A stretch of 64,000 nucleotides of DNA from Bradyrhizobium campsiandrae (GCF_014529705.1 NZ_JAANIH010000002.1:99572-163571), one strand, 5' to 3'; positions 52,486 to 61,823 are shown, counted from the stretch's first letter. Made by a program: numbers and translations. Notes: a model not told the origin generated them from the sequence alone.

Positions 52486-52884
52486 TTACAGGACCAGCTG
52501 GGTCTGGGTCACTACCGCGACCAATTTGCCGTCCTCCGTCTCCAGCCGGGTGGTCCAGACCTGGGTCCGCCGGCCGCGGTGGACCGGGGTCGCGGTGGCG
52601 ATGACGGTGGTCCCCTCCTTGGCGCCTCCAATGAAATTGGTCTTGCTCTCGAGCGTCGTCGTGCCCTTGGCGTCATCAGGCAGATTGATCACCGTGGCGG
52701 CGGCTCCAACGGAATCGGCAAGTGCCATCACGGCCCCGCCGTGGATGGTCTGGTGCAGCGTGCAGAGATCAGGCCGAACGATCATCCGCGCCACCACCCG
52801 ATCCCTGTCCGCCTCGACGAATTCGACGCCCTTGAGCTCGGCGAACGGCATCTTCATCGCTTTAAGTTTCTCGAGCGGCGTCAT
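52486..52884 (-). CDS. PaaI-family hotdog thioesterase
   Basis: A 132-residue thioesterase that hydrolyses acyl-CoA. The hotdog signature is DLCTLHQTIHGGAVMALADS, in which the Asn/Asp and His-Gly-Gly motif define the active site, then TTTLESKTNFIGGAKEG. ATG 52884 follows GGGAGGAG. It lies upstream of no clear partner; aromatic acyl-CoA substrates are typical of the family. Confidence 0.87.
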   Translation of the reverse strand: MTPLEKLKAMKMPFAELKGVEFVEADRDRVVARMIVRPDLCTLHQTIHGGAVMALADSVGAAATVINLPDDAKGTTTLESKTNFIGGAKEGTTVIATATPVHRGRRTQVWTTRLETEDGKLVAVVTQTQLVL

Positions 52885-53032
52885 CAGATCTCCTCCCAAT
52901 TCCTTGTTATCTCAGCCTGAATGGCTTCAGGCCGCAAAGCAATGACGTCCGAGGTAATGGAGATCGTGACGTCGCCGCGGGCCTCAGGGGCGCTTCAACT
53001 AACTCGGGCGGCAGGTGGGCAGAGCGCCTCCC

Positions 53033-54235
53033 TTATGTCACCGCGTTCACGACCTGATACTCCGATCGGCGCCACACTTCGCCTGCGATCACCTCCTCGA
53101 TGATCTCGGCAGCCCGCACGATCTCGCCCTCGCCAATGTAGAGCGGCGTGATCCCGAACCGCATGATGTCAGGCGCGCGAAAGTCGCCGATGACTCCGCG
53201 GGCGATCAGGGCCTGCATGGCAGCATAACCACCCGCGAAGGCGAACGAGACTTGCGAGCCGCGGCTGGCGTGAGCGCGCGGGGTCACGAGCCCCAGAGAT
53301 GGACAGCGGCGTTCGACTTCCGCAATCAGAAGGTCGCCGAGCGCCAGTGAGCGGGTTCGGACCTCCTTGATGTCAACCCGATCCCAGATATCGAGCGAGG
53401 CCTCCAGCGCCGCCATCGCCAGCACCGGTGGCGTGCCCACGCGCATGCGCTCGACGCCGCCGGCCGCCGCGTAGGCAAGCTCGAACGCGAACGGCTTGGC
53501 GTGGCCCATCCATCCGGAGAGAGCCGCACGGGCATCGTCGGCATGACGCGGCGAGACGTAGAGGAAGGCCGGCGCGCCGGGACCGGCATTGATGTATTTG
53601 TAAGTGCAGCCGGCGGCAAAATCGGCGCCGCAGCCGGCGAGATCGACCGGCAAAGCGCCGGCCGAATGCGCGAGATCCCAGACCGTGATGATGCCGAGGG
53701 CATGCGCTTTCGCAGTCAGTTTCGCCATGTCATGGCGACGGCCGGTGCGATAATCGACCTCGGTGATGTAGAGCACCGCAACCTGCTCCGACAACGAAGC
53801 CTCGATCTCTTCCGGCGCGACCAGGCGCAACTGATGACCGCGCCCGACCGTCGCGATCAGGCCCTCGGCCATATAGAGGTCGGTCGGAAAATTGCCGGTG
53901 TCGGACAGGACGATCTTGCGCCCGCTGTTCAAATCGAGCGCAGCCGCAAGCGCCTGATAGACTTTCAGCGACAGCGTGTCGCCGACCATCACTGAGCCTG
54001 CTTCAGCACCGATCAGGCGCGCGATGCGGTCGCCGACGTGACGTGGCTGGACATACCAGCCCGCCGTGTTCCAGGCGCGGATCAGCTCATTGCCCCACTC
54101 GGATGTGATGACGCGGTTGACACGCTCGGCAACGCCCAACGGCAACGCGCCGAGCGAGTTGCCGTCGAGATAGATGACGTCCTCAGGGAGATGAAACAAG
54201 GCTCTGGTGTCGTCGTAGACGCGAAGCTTTGTCAT
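53033..54235 (-). CDS. kynU: Kynureninase
   Basis: A 400-residue PLP enzyme that splits kynurenine into anthranilate and alanine. Signatures are IYLDGNSLGALPLGVAERV at the N-terminus, DLAHSAGALPVDLAGCGADF, and the PLP-lysine region GCTYKYINAGPGAPAFLYV. Length is typical. It lies nine bases after kynA and is the last gene of the tryptophan-degradation operon. AAGAGA is a weak ribosome site before ATG 54235. Confidence 0.95.
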   Translation of the reverse strand: MTKLRVYDDTRALFHLPEDVIYLDGNSLGALPLGVAERVNRVITSEWGNELIRAWNTAGWYVQPRHVGDRIARLIGAEAGSVMVGDTLSLKVYQALAAALDLNSGRKIVLSDTGNFPTDLYMAEGLIATVGRGHQLRLVAPEEIEASLSEQVAVLYITEVDYRTGRRHDMAKLTAKAHALGIITVWDLAHSAGALPVDLAGCGADFAAGCTYKYINAGPGAPAFLYVSPRHADDARAALSGWMGHAKPFAFELAYAAAGGVERMRVGTPPVLAMAALEASLDIWDRVDIKEVRTRSLALGDLLIAEVERRCPSLGLVTPRAHASRGSQVSFAFAGGYAAMQALIARGVIGDFRAPDIMRFGITPLYIGEGEIVRAAEIIEEVIAGEVWRRSEYQVVNAVT

Positions 54236-54244
54236 ATCAGTCTC

Positions 54245-55084
54245 TTACAATATGGTGCGGACGCGCCAGAGCTCGGGGAACAGCTCGACCTCCAGCATGC
54301 GCTTGAGATAGCTGACGCCGCCGGTGCCACCAGTGCCCCGCTTGAAACCGATGACGCGCTCGACCGTCGTGACATGGTTGAAGCGCCAGCGCCGGAAATA
54401 GTCCTCGAAGTCGACCAGTTTCTCGGCAAGCTCATACAGCATCCAGTGCGTCTCCGGCGCCTGGTAGACCTCGCGCCAGGCATGAAGCACGCCCTCACTG
54501 AAACTGTGCGTTTCGCGGACGTCGCGTGCGAGCACCGCGGCCGGCATCCTCAACCCGTTGCGATCGGCCAGCCGCAGTACCTCGTCATAGAGGCTCGGCG
54601 TTGCGAGCTCGGCCTCGAGCAGCCTCGTCGTCTCGGCATCGTGGGCGTGCGGCTTCAGCATGGCATGGTTGCGATTGCCGAGCAGATATTCAATCAGCCG
54701 GTACTGGCGCGACTGAAAGCCCGAGGACTGGCCGAGCTGGGAGCGGAAGCGCGTATATTCGCTCGGCGTCATCGTGCGCAGCACGTCCCAGGCGCTGTTG
54801 AGCTGCTCGAAGATGCGGGACATCCGCGCCAGCATCTTCATCGCGGACTGCACTTCGTCCCTTGCGATGGCACGGCGGGCGGCGCTGAGCTCGTGAATCG
54901 CAAGCCGCATCCACAGCTCCGTGGTCTGATGCTGGATGATGAACAGCATCTCGTCGTGCGCTTCGGAGAGTGGATGCTGCGCGCCAAGGATCGCATCCAG
55001 CGCCAGATAGTCGCCGTAGGACATGCGACTTGCGAAATCGGTCTCGGCGCCTTCGCTTGAGGGATCGTAATCGCTGGAGGTCAT
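54245..55084 (-). CDS. kynA: Tryptophan 2,3-dioxygenase
   Basis: A 279-residue haem enzyme that opens the tryptophan indole ring to N-formylkynurenine. Conserved segments are [40 protein letters not shown], the haem His in [18 protein letters not shown], and the closing loop [19 protein letters not shown] lies before ATG 55084. It is the middle gene of the operon between a formamidase-like hydrolase and kynU. Confidence 0.95.
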   Translation of the reverse strand: MTSSDYDPSSEGAETDFASRMSYGDYLALDAILGAQHPLSEAHDEMLFIIQHQTTELWMRLAIHELSAARRAIARDEVQSAMKMLARMSRIFEQLNSAWDVLRTMTPSEYTRFRSQLGQSSGFQSRQYRLIEYLLGNRNHAMLKPHAHDAETTRLLEAELATPSLYDEVLRLADRNGLRMPAAVLARDVRETHSFSEGVLHAWREVYQAPETHWMLYELAEKLVDFEDYFRRWRFNHVTTVERVIGFKRGTGGTGGVSYLKRMLEVELFPELWRVRTIL

Positions 55085-55115
55085 GACAGGCCCTTTCGAT
55101 CGATCATCCCTGCCC

Positions 55116-55925
55116 TCAATCGAGCCCGATCAGGCGTGCGGTGATCTGCGACGACGGGTCCTTCAGCCCGTCAATCACGGTGAAATGGTTGAGCGCGGGT
55201 TCGACGACGAGGTGCGTCGGCACGTCGAATCCCGTCCAGACATTGGCCATCAGGTCGGACTGGCGGATAAATTCGGGCCGCTCGCCGCCACCGACCCAAG
55301 CGGTCACAGGCGAATGACCACGCGGCAGGTGCAGCGCCGCGCTCTCGAGCGTCGCCTCCTCCAAGGTCATCCGCAGCGTCTCGTTCATCTTCGTCTTCAG
55401 AAGCGGACGCAGATCGTGCAGCCCGCTGATCGAGAGCGTCCCGGCGATGCGGTTGAAGACTGAAGGCTCGAGCCGGCTGTCGTCGCACAGCATGCGCGTG
55501 ACCAGATGGCCGCCTGCGGAGTGGCCGGCGAGCCGGATCGGACCCGAGACGAGCGAAGCCGCTTTCGCAATCGCAGCCGAAATCTCCGCGGTAATGTCCG
55601 AGATGCGCGCGGCCGGTGTCAACGTGTAACTGGGCAAGCAAACCGACCAGCCGTGGTGCCGCGCACCTTCGGCGAGATCCGTCCAGGTCGATTTGTCGAA
55701 GCGCATCCAGTAGCCGCCGTGCACGAACACGACAAGACCGTTGCTGTCGCCGTCGGGCAGAATCAGGTCAAAGCACTGGCGCTCACCAGGGCCATAGGCA
55801 ATGTCAGCGCGAAAATCCTTCAATCCAGCGCGGTAAGCCGCTGCCCGCTCCGCCCATTGCGTCGGCATCTTGTCCGAGCCCGGGATATGGGCCGAGTTGG
55901 CGTAAGCATCATCCCAATCGCGCAT
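55116..55925 (-). CDS. Kynurenine formamidase, alpha/beta-hydrolase type
   Basis: A 269-residue hydrolase: oxyanion motif [20 protein letters not shown], nucleophile [12 protein letters not shown], and C-terminal His in [18 protein letters not shown] is typical of eukaryotic AFMID-like arylformamidases. Together with kynA and kynU this would complete the route tryptophan to N-formylkynurenine to kynurenine to anthranilate. It is unrelated to the cyclase-like KynB of many bacteria. ATG 55925 follows GGGGAG; an in-frame GTG two codons upstream is possible. Confidence 0.85.
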   Translation of the reverse strand: MRDWDDAYANSAHIPGSDKMPTQWAERAAAYRAGLKDFRADIAYGPGERQCFDLILPDGDSNGLVVFVHGGYWMRFDKSTWTDLAEGARHHGWSVCLPSYTLTPAARISDITAEISAAIAKAASLVSGPIRLAGHSAGGHLVTRMLCDDSRLEPSVFNRIAGTLSISGLHDLRPLLKTKMNETLRMTLEEATLESAALHLPRGHSPVTAWVGGGERPEFIRQSDLMANVWTGFDVPTHLVVEPALNHFTVIDGLKDPSSQITARLIGLD

Positions 55926-56053
55926 GGTCACTCCCCGGGACTCGTCCAGCGAACCGGACGCCAGTCTGCCACCGGGAACGGCTACGTCCTAGTCTTTCTT
56001 TTAAGCTTAAAGGATTTGAACAAGCCGTTGTTTCGGGCAAGGGGAGCCCCAGC

Positions 56054-56140
56054 CGTCATTGCGAGTGTAGCGAAGCAATCCAGTTTGTTTCCGCAGCAAC
56101 AGTCTGGATTGCTTCGTCGCAAGGGCTCCTTGCAATGACG
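56054..56140. repeat. Palindromic dispersed repeat (87 bp)
   Basis: Outer parts CGTCATTGCGAG (56054-56065) and TTGCAATGACG (56130-56140) and inner perfect 13-bp arms CGAAGCAATCCAG (56071-56083)/CTGGATTGCTTCG (56104-56116). This is a typical Bradyrhizobium intergenic repeat as I recall it. A partial related CATTGCGAG occurs at 9053-9061. Confidence 0.8.
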
Positions 56141-56150
56141 GCGGAGAGAG

Positions 56151-57428
56151 CTACGCCTTCTCCACCCCGCACCATTCGGCGATAAACAGCGCCATCGCCT
56201 TGGTCGTCTTCTTCAGCGACTCCAGATCGATGAATTCGTTGAATCCGTGCATCTCGCCGCCGCTGGCGCCGAAGCACAGGCTTGGGATGCCATGGTTGAG
56301 ACCGTAGAAACGGGTATCAGTCAGCGCGGTGAAAACGAGATCCTCGACGGCGCCGCCATAGACCTTGTTGAAGGCCCTGCCGAAAGCCGCTTCGGGCGCC
56401 GCCGAATCGGTCAGTTCATAGCCCTCCGACAGGAAGCCGGACCATTCGACCTCCGGTGGATTGTTGGCGAGGAAGCGGTGGGTGCGCGAAGCGGCCGAGA
56501 CGCAGGCCAAGATCTCCTTCTGGTGATCCGCGATCGACCAGCCCGGCAACACCGCAATGCGGCAGTCGACGTCACACCAGGCCGGCACGCTGGACGCCCA
56601 ATCGCCGCCCTTGATGATACCGGGGTTGAAGTTGATCGGGTGATTCAGCGTTTTGAAGTGACGATCGGCCTTGGCGCGCTCGTTCCACTCGATCTCGAGC
56701 TTCTGCAACGCCTGGATCAAATGGTAGGCCGCCATGATCGCGTTGGCACCGGAGCCGGCATGTGCGACATGGACGGGATGACCTTTCACGCGCAGGCGAA
56801 ACCAGATCACGCCGACCTGCGAGCGCACCATCTTGCCCGCGGTGGGTTCGGGGATGAAGCAAGCATCGGCACGGTAGCCGCGCTGAAGCGTCGAAAGCGC
56901 GCCGACGCCGGTGCTCTCTTCCTCGATGACCGACTGAAAGTGGATCCGCGCCGTCGGCTTGAGACCGGCCGCCTTGATCGCATCCAGCGCATAGAGCGCG
57001 CCTATCGTGCCCGACTTCATGTCGCAGGCGCCGCGGCCGAACATCTTGCCGTCCTTGATGACGGGCGAGAACGGCGGTGTGTCCCATAGCTCCAGCGGCC
57101 CGGCCGGCACCACGTCACAGTGCCCCTGGAGGATCAGCGACTTGCCGGCCTCCGTCGTCGGACGATAGGTGCCGACCACCGTGCGCGCCTTCGAGAAATC
57201 ATGCTCGATCGGGCCGAAGCCGCGCAGGTCCTTGAGATCGTCGACGTTGATATGCCAATCGTCGACCTCGTAGCCCCGCGCGCGCAGGAGGTCGCCGATC
57301 ATGTCCTGGCACGGCCCCTCCGCTCCGCGGGTCGAAGGGATGGCGACGAAATCGCGGGTGGTCGCAAGCTGGGCTTCGAAGCCGGCATCGACGGCGTCAA
57401 GAATCCTCTGCTGCGTTTCGACATTCAT
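56151..57428 (-). CDS. M20-family deacylase (ArgE/DapE type)
   Basis: A 425-residue zinc amidohydrolase. Metal-ligand and catalytic segments: ILQGHCDVVPAG, KMFGRGACDMKSGTIGALYA, SVIEEESTGVGAL. A dimerisation lid follows, with the His in FKTLNHPINFNPGIIKGG. The family covers acetylornithine deacetylase, succinyl-diaminopimelate desuccinylase and N-acyl amino acid deacylases. Being next to the kyn operon does not settle its substrate. ATG 57428 has GGAG eight bases upstream. Confidence 0.87.
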   Translation of the reverse strand: MNVETQQRILDAVDAGFEAQLATTRDFVAIPSTRGAEGPCQDMIGDLLRARGYEVDDWHINVDDLKDLRGFGPIEHDFSKARTVVGTYRPTTEAGKSLILQGHCDVVPAGPLELWDTPPFSPVIKDGKMFGRGACDMKSGTIGALYALDAIKAAGLKPTARIHFQSVIEEESTGVGALSTLQRGYRADACFIPEPTAGKMVRSQVGVIWFRLRVKGHPVHVAHAGSGANAIMAAYHLIQALQKLEIEWNERAKADRHFKTLNHPINFNPGIIKGGDWASSVPAWCDVDCRIAVLPGWSIADHQKEILACVSAASRTHRFLANNPPEVEWSGFLSEGYELTDSAAPEAAFGRAFNKVYGGAVEDLVFTALTDTRFYGLNHGIPSLCFGASGGEMHGFNEFIDLESLKKTTKAMALFIAEWCGVEKA

Positions 57429-57480
57429 CAGGCAACTCCGGGCATCCAAATGATCAAGGGTGCGCGCAAGCTAACCGATT

Positions 57481-58206
57481 TCAGCCGTTCGGGTACTCCA
57501 CAAAATAAGCATCCCGCAATGCATCTTCGAGCAGTCGGCCTTCGGAATAGCCATCGAGCGTCGCGGGCCGGCTCACCCCGTCGAGCAAACGCGGGCAAGG
57601 CTCCGGCGCGCCGAGAACAGTGCGGACCGGAATGCGCTCGGCATAGATCGGCAACTCATAGTCCTCCTCGTCGTCGGCGACACCTTTGGCGCGGATCTTT
57701 GCAGAGGCTTCCTCGATCTCCATGGCGATGAAGGAGGTCGCCTTGATCTCCTGCGTGTTGCTTGCCCGCAAGCTCGCGGTGCGATCCGGGAAGAAGCGGT
57801 CGACCATCGCGACCACCGCGCGCTCCTTCTCCGCGGGGTCGGTGACGAGATAGGCGGTTCCGAACGCCATCACCGCGCGGTAGTCGGCGGAGTGGTTGAA
57901 ACCGCAGCGCGCCAGTACGAGGCTATCGAGATGGGCGACCGTCAGGCACACGCGCTCGCCTTTGGTCTGGCTGCGCAGCATGCGGCTCGCGCTCGAGCCA
58001 TGCCAGTAGAGCCTCGTTCCCTCCCGCCAGAAGAAAGTCGGCGTGCAATAGGGCTGGCCGTCGATCACGTAGGAGACGTGGCAGAGCATCGAGGAATCCA
58101 GGATGTGATGGACGGTGGCGTGATCGTAGAAGCCGCGGTCGTGCCGACGCTTGACCTGGTTGCGCGCTGACGTCGGATAGGAAGTTTGGCTCTCGGTCTG
58201 GCTCAC
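57481..58206 (-). CDS. FMN-binding pyridoxamine 5'-phosphate oxidase-like protein
   Basis: A 241-residue split-barrel flavoprotein. Family segments are VKRRHDRGFYDHATVHHILD, CHVSYVIDGQPYCTPTFFWR, LYWHGSSASRML and NHSADYRAVMAFGTAYLVTD. GTG 58206 is chosen because AGGAG lies eight bases upstream and the extended frame beyond it crosses the divergent promoter. It is divergent from a MocR regulator, which often controls such genes, so vitamin B6 or a related nitrogen compound is a plausible substrate. Confidence 0.82.
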   Translation of the reverse strand: MSQTESQTSYPTSARNQVKRRHDRGFYDHATVHHILDSSMLCHVSYVIDGQPYCTPTFFWREGTRLYWHGSSASRMLRSQTKGERVCLTVAHLDSLVLARCGFNHSADYRAVMAFGTAYLVTDPAEKERAVVAMVDRFFPDRTASLRASNTQEIKATSFIAMEIEEASAKIRAKGVADDEEDYELPIYAERIPVRTVLGAPEPCPRLLDGVSRPATLDGYSEGRLLEDALRDAYFVEYPNG

Positions 58207-58224
58207 GGCCGCTCCTGTCGGGAT

Positions 58225-58275
58225 TGGAAGAATTCCAGGATGGTTGTAGCGGCACATTTGGTCTGCGATAGTGCC
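58225..58275. promoter_or_regulatory. Candidate MocR operator palindromes
   Basis: TGGAA-GAA-TTCCA at 58225-58237 and GGCAC/GTGCC at 58251-58255/58271-58275 lie in the 75-base space between the divergent FMN oxidase and MocR genes. MocR proteins usually bind such spaced repeats. Assignment by position. Confidence 0.45.
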
Positions 58276-58281
58276 AATTCC

Positions 58282-59745
58282 ATGCAAAAAATTCCGACCA
58301 ATTCGCCTGGCAAGACCGAGCTGCCGCTGGACCTCACGGGCCCTCATGTCACCGTCGGCGCTTCTTCAGCACACCGACTGTACCAGGCGCTGTGCGAGAT
58401 GATCGTCGGCGGTCTCGTCAAACCCGGCGAGCCGCTGCCGCCATCGCGCACGCTCGCCAAGCAGACCGGCTTTCGGCGCAACGCCGTTGTCACCGCCTAT
58501 GAGCGCCTGATCGTCGACGGCTTTGCAGAAGCCACCGTGGGGTCCGGCACGTTCGTCGCCGCGCGCATCCCCGCCCGCACCGCCGCGTTCAAGAAACCGA
58601 AGGCGATCGTCGAGACGCCGCAGCAAGGCGTCCTCTCGCTCGGCTGCACCCATATCGACGAGCGCGCGATGCAGCGCTTCCGCGCTTTTGTCGGCCGTCG
58701 CATGCGCGCCTTCGGCACCGAGCACCTGCACTATGGCGATCCGCGCGGCAGTCGCGAGTTGCGGGTCGCGATCGCCGATCACCTGCTGTCGGCTCGAGGC
58801 CTGCGCTGCGACCCCGACCAGATCATGCTGACATCGGGCACCTTGCACACGCTACGCCTTGTTCTCGGCGCGATCCTGAAGGCGGACGATGAGGTCTGGT
58901 GCGAGGACCCGGGCTATCCCATTGCGCGCAGAACCATCGCGCAGTGCGGCTATCGCACTGTGCCGGTCCCCGTCGACGCGCATGGCCTGCAAATCGCCAG
59001 AGGCCGCACGCTCGCACCGTCCGCACGCGCGGCCTATGTCACACCGTCACACCAGTTTCCGCTGGGCGTGCAGATGTCGATGCCGCGCCGGCTGGAGCTG
59101 CTCGACTGGGCCAGACAGGCCGGTGCTTTCGTTTTCGAGGACGATTACGACAGCGAGTTCCGCTATGACGGCGCGCCGCTGATGTCGCTGGCCGGAATCG
59201 ATCACCTCCAGCGCGTGATCTACCTCGGCACCTTTTCCAAGACCCTGTTTCCGGGCTTGCGCATTGGCTATTGCGCCCTGCCCGAGCGCCTGGTCGGCGA
59301 CGTCACGGCCGCGCGCGCCACGCTCGACCGCTTCCCTGGCACGTTGATGGAAGGAGCGGTCGCCGACATGCTCAACTCCGGCGCGTTTACGGCCAACGTG
59401 AAGCGCGTGAGAAAGCTCTATCGTGAGGCGCGCGACGCGCTGGCCGAGGCGCTCGAAACAGCGTCGGATGGCGCGCTGACAGTCCCGGTACCGTCACAGG
59501 GCCTGCACCTCGTGGCGCGATTCGACCCGTCGGTCTCCCCAGCGGTTGCGACTGAGGCGAAGCGGGCCGCCGGCGCGGAAGGCTGGTTGCTCGCCGATAC
59601 CTATGCGCGAGCGCGGCCACTGCCCGGTTTCGTGCTCGGATTTTCGGGGCACACGGTTCCGCGTCTGGTTGCCGCCGCCAAGCGGCTGGCGGAGGAAGCA
59701 CGCACCGCCTTGCGCCGCAGTGGCAAATCCGCGCGGCGGGCATAA
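58282..59745 (+). CDS. MocR/PdxR-family transcriptional regulator
   Basis: A 487-residue regulator. Residues about 30-95 form a GntR-type winged helix (LYQALCEMIVGGLVKPGEPL, PPSRTLAKQTGFRRNAVVTAYERL). The C-terminal 370 residues are an aminotransferase-I-like domain with DYDSEFRYDG and the PLP lysine in LGTFSKTLFPGLRIGY. The family uses PLP as effector. It is divergent from an FMN-binding oxidase gene and probably controls it. Start ATG 58282 is the first in a coding-like context. Confidence 0.9.
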   Translation: MQKIPTNSPGKTELPLDLTGPHVTVGASSAHRLYQALCEMIVGGLVKPGEPLPPSRTLAKQTGFRRNAVVTAYERLIVDGFAEATVGSGTFVAARIPARTAAFKKPKAIVETPQQGVLSLGCTHIDERAMQRFRAFVGRRMRAFGTEHLHYGDPRGSRELRVAIADHLLSARGLRCDPDQIMLTSGTLHTLRLVLGAILKADDEVWCEDPGYPIARRTIAQCGYRTVPVPVDAHGLQIARGRTLAPSARAAYVTPSHQFPLGVQMSMPRRLELLDWARQAGAFVFEDDYDSEFRYDGAPLMSLAGIDHLQRVIYLGTFSKTLFPGLRIGYCALPERLVGDVTAARATLDRFPGTLMEGAVADMLNSGAFTANVKRVRKLYREARDALAEALETASDGALTVPVPSQGLHLVARFDPSVSPAVATEAKRAAGAEGWLLADTYARARPLPGFVLGFSGHTVPRLVAAAKRLAEEARTALRRSGKSARRA

Positions 59746-59814
59746 CGAAGGTTCACTATCAGAATCGCCGCTCGCTTCGTAACCTTCGCGACATTCATTC
59801 CAGGATCCCTCACC

Positions 59815-60072
59815 ATGTCACTCGTCATGTCCCTTGGCCGTGCAACCCGCCTCTCGCTGCTGATCTCCATCTTCCTCGCCTCAACGGCACACGCGACCAC
59901 GGTCGGGCGCGAGCAGGATATCGTCGATCTCAAACTCGGTCAGCGCGTGCAAGTGGATGACGGAACCTGCCCGGCCGGTCAGATCAAGGAAGTGCGGGGT
60001 TCTAAGATGACCGACAAGGGTCTGGTGCGAACCGCCTCCTGCGTGGCCCGGTTCGGTCCCAAGTCGAAGTAA
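59815..60072 (+). CDS. DUF6719-like small secreted protein
   Basis: An 85-residue exported protein with signal peptide ending ASTAHA and a mature part ATTVGREQDIVDLKLGQRVQ followed by DDGTCPAGQIKEVRGSKM and TASCVARFG. The pattern matches the DUF6719 family of rhizobial secreted proteins. The two cysteines probably pair. GGATCC upstream is a poor ribosome site; ATG 59827 is an alternative. Function unknown. Confidence 0.72.
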   Translation: MSLVMSLGRATRLSLLISIFLASTAHATTVGREQDIVDLKLGQRVQVDDGTCPAGQIKEVRGSKMTDKGLVRTASCVARFGPKSK

Positions 60073-60086
60073 CAAGTCGAAGTAAC
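60060..60086. repeat. 13-bp tandem duplication over the DUF6719-like stop codon
   Basis: AAGTCGAAGTAAC is repeated directly (60061-60073 and 60074-60086), so the KSK-stop end of the gene is duplicated. The second copy lies outside the coding region. Confidence 0.9.
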
Positions 60087-60103
60087 CCGTCGATAGAGCG
60101 AGG

Positions 60104-60475
60104 CTAGGAACGATCCTTTGCCGGATCGAACATACACTGCAAGGTCGGCTTGGCGATCTTGGTAAAGGTCGCGCCGATCTCGCTTTGCTTTGCCGCGGGC
60201 ACCCAATCGGTTTCAATCGTTGGTACACCGGTTTCGCTGATGCCACGCAACAGCGCCTCGCGCAGGTCGCGATCCTCGACGACGGCGGCGGCATGGTCGT
60301 GCAGGCAGCCGCACACCTCCTCCGGATGTTCCCAACGGCCCAGCATGCGCGGCGCACATTGCCGCACAAATTCGGTGCGCGGGTCCGGCAGTCGGCTCGG
60401 TGCGCGCACTTGCGCCTCAACGGGGCCGATCGTCAGAAGCGACAGGAACGCCGCGACGCAGAGACGAAGGTACAT
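60104..60475 (-). CDS. Secreted hypothetical protein
   Basis: A 123-residue exported protein with signal peptide MYLRLCVAAFLSLLTIGPVEA and a mature part with four cysteines (RQCAP, EVCGCLHD, TLQCMFD), possibly two disulphides. It is the same general type as many rhizobial periplasmic proteins, and I recognise no characterised family. Confidence 0.72.
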   Translation of the reverse strand: MYLRLCVAAFLSLLTIGPVEAQVRAPSRLPDPRTEFVRQCAPRMLGRWEHPEEVCGCLHDHAAAVVEDRDLREALLRGISETGVPTIETDWVPAAKQSEIGATFTKIAKPTLQCMFDPAKDRS

Positions 60476-60511
60476 GGTGGCCTTTTTGCCGGCTGATTTT
60501 CTTGTTGGTGA

Positions 60512-60676
60512 TCAGAGGCGCGCCGCGAGAACGATCGGCTGCGGGGATGTGATGGTGACCGGTGAGCCCGAGTACTGGAAGGTGCCGATCCCAGGCAGAT
60601 TGCCATCAGGAGCACCTGCGAAGGAGGAACCTGCAAGAACGAAGCCGAAGGCAAGGACAAAGCTGAGCGCGCGCAT
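60512..60676 (-). CDS. Small secreted peptide
   Basis: A 54-residue product with a signal peptide (MRALSFVLAFGFVLAGSSFA) and a short mature part DGNLPGIGTFQYSGSPVTIT. GAGAGA upstream fixes the start at 60676. Family unknown. Confidence 0.55.
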   Translation of the reverse strand: MRALSFVLAFGFVLAGSSFAGAPDGNLPGIGTFQYSGSPVTITSPQPIVLAARL

Positions 60677-61069
60677 GGGTCTCTCTTCGGATTGCGTGGC
60701 CGGCGGTGCGCCGTCGTTGTTGTGATCCTGATAACCATCAGCGGTTTCTCCCGTGATGCGCCCAAAGCCCAAAATGGTTTCGTCCTCGTGAGAATTGTTT
60801 CATCGGCCGCGGCGCGACGAAACAATTGCCGGAAAACATCAATCTTTTCAGATGAGGCGATCGGCAGCGTGAACCCATTTGGGAGCTTTCGTTCGGCTTG
60901 GTTGAAGCCGCGCAGTCATATCCGCGACGTCAGCACTTCACATGCATTTTACGGTTTTCTGCTGAAGAGATCGGCAAACGAAGGCGGGTCGTGAACCCGG
61001 CGCGTCTCGGGTGCGACCGAAGCCTTCGAAACCGAAAGGCCCGTCATCGTCAGGGCACATAGTTGAGGG
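60677..61069. other. 393-bp gap without a supported gene
   Basis: Contains promoters for flanking genes and no convincing open frame. An in-phase open frame across 60692-60994 lacks a ribosome site and has no family resemblance. Confidence 0.4.
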
Positions 61070-61285
61070 ATGGCCAACATGATGGCGCAAGATCGCGCAA
61101 CGAGGCGCGAGCCGGCGCAGGCTGCCGACAGTACCGATCGACAGAGCAGCCGCCGCGACAGCTCGCCCGGCGCAATGGCTTTGCAATCGGGACGCGGCTA
61201 CGACGCCGCGCCGCAGGCATTCGTACGGCTGAGCGGCTCGCACCTTGTCAAGCCGCGCATCGGTCGCGATCCCATCACTGAGTAA
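61070..61285 (+). CDS. Short hypothetical protein (doubtful)
   Basis: A 71-residue polar, probably disordered protein (DRATRREPAQAADSTDRQSS... VRLSGSHLVKPRIGRDPITE). GAGGG lies close to the ATG. It overlaps the end of the convergent creA gene by 11 bases. It may be a real small protein, but codon evidence alone is weak. Confidence 0.4.
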   Translation: MANMMAQDRATRREPAQAADSTDRQSSRRDSSPGAMALQSGRGYDAAPQAFVRLSGSHLVKPRIGRDPITE

Positions 61286-61823
61286 AGAAGTCGCCGCACT
61301 TCTGCACGTTCGCGTCGGCCGGCCCCCACGGCATGATCGGCACCGTCGAGGTTGAGTTCTTCGGCGATCCCTCGATCAGCTTGTCCGAATAGACCATGTA
61401 AACCAGCACATTGCGCTTGGCGTCGCAGCCGCGCACGATCTGCATCTTCTTGAAGAAGAGTGATCGGCGCTTCCGGAACATATCATCGCCCTGCTCCATC
61501 TTGTCCTTGAACTTGATCGGGCCGATCTGGCGGCAGGCGAGCGAGATGTCGGAAACCTCTTCCGCAAGACCGAGCCAACCCTTGAAGCCCCCCTTCTCCG
61601 GCACCGTGAAATGGCACGCCACGCCCTCGACCTCGGGGTCGTCGAGGCCATAGGTCGCAAGCTTGTCATTCGGGCTCATCCATTTGAACACCGTGGAGCG
61701 TCGAAAGATGAGATCTGGCTCGTCGGCGGCAGATGCGGAGGCCACGGGCATGGCGAGCATCAGGAGCAATAAAGCAAGGTCTTTCAAACGGATGCCGGAA
61801 AGACCAGGGAAACGAGATGACAT
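61275..61823 (-). CDS. creA: CreA-family periplasmic protein
   Basis: A 182-residue protein with signal peptide (LALLLLMLAMPVASASA) and the CreA domain: LIFRRSTVFKWMSPNDKLAT, DDPEVEGVACHFTVPEKGGF, DISLACRQIGPIKF and VRGCDAKRNVLVYMVYSDKL. CreA is a conserved periplasmic protein of unknown function. ATG 61823 follows GGAG. Confidence 0.87.
   Translation of the reverse strand: MSSRFPGLSGIRLKDLALLLLMLAMPVASASAADEPDLIFRRSTVFKWMSPNDKLATYGLDDPEVEGVACHFTVPEKGGFKGWLGLAEEVSDISLACRQIGPIKFKDKMEQGDDMFRKRRSLFFKKMQIVRGCDAKRNVLVYMVYSDKLIEGSPKNSTSTVPIMPWGPADANVQKCGDFFTQ

Noticed and set aside
60692..60994. A 100-codon plus-strand open frame
   Set aside because: No ribosome site, mixed composition and no family resemblance.
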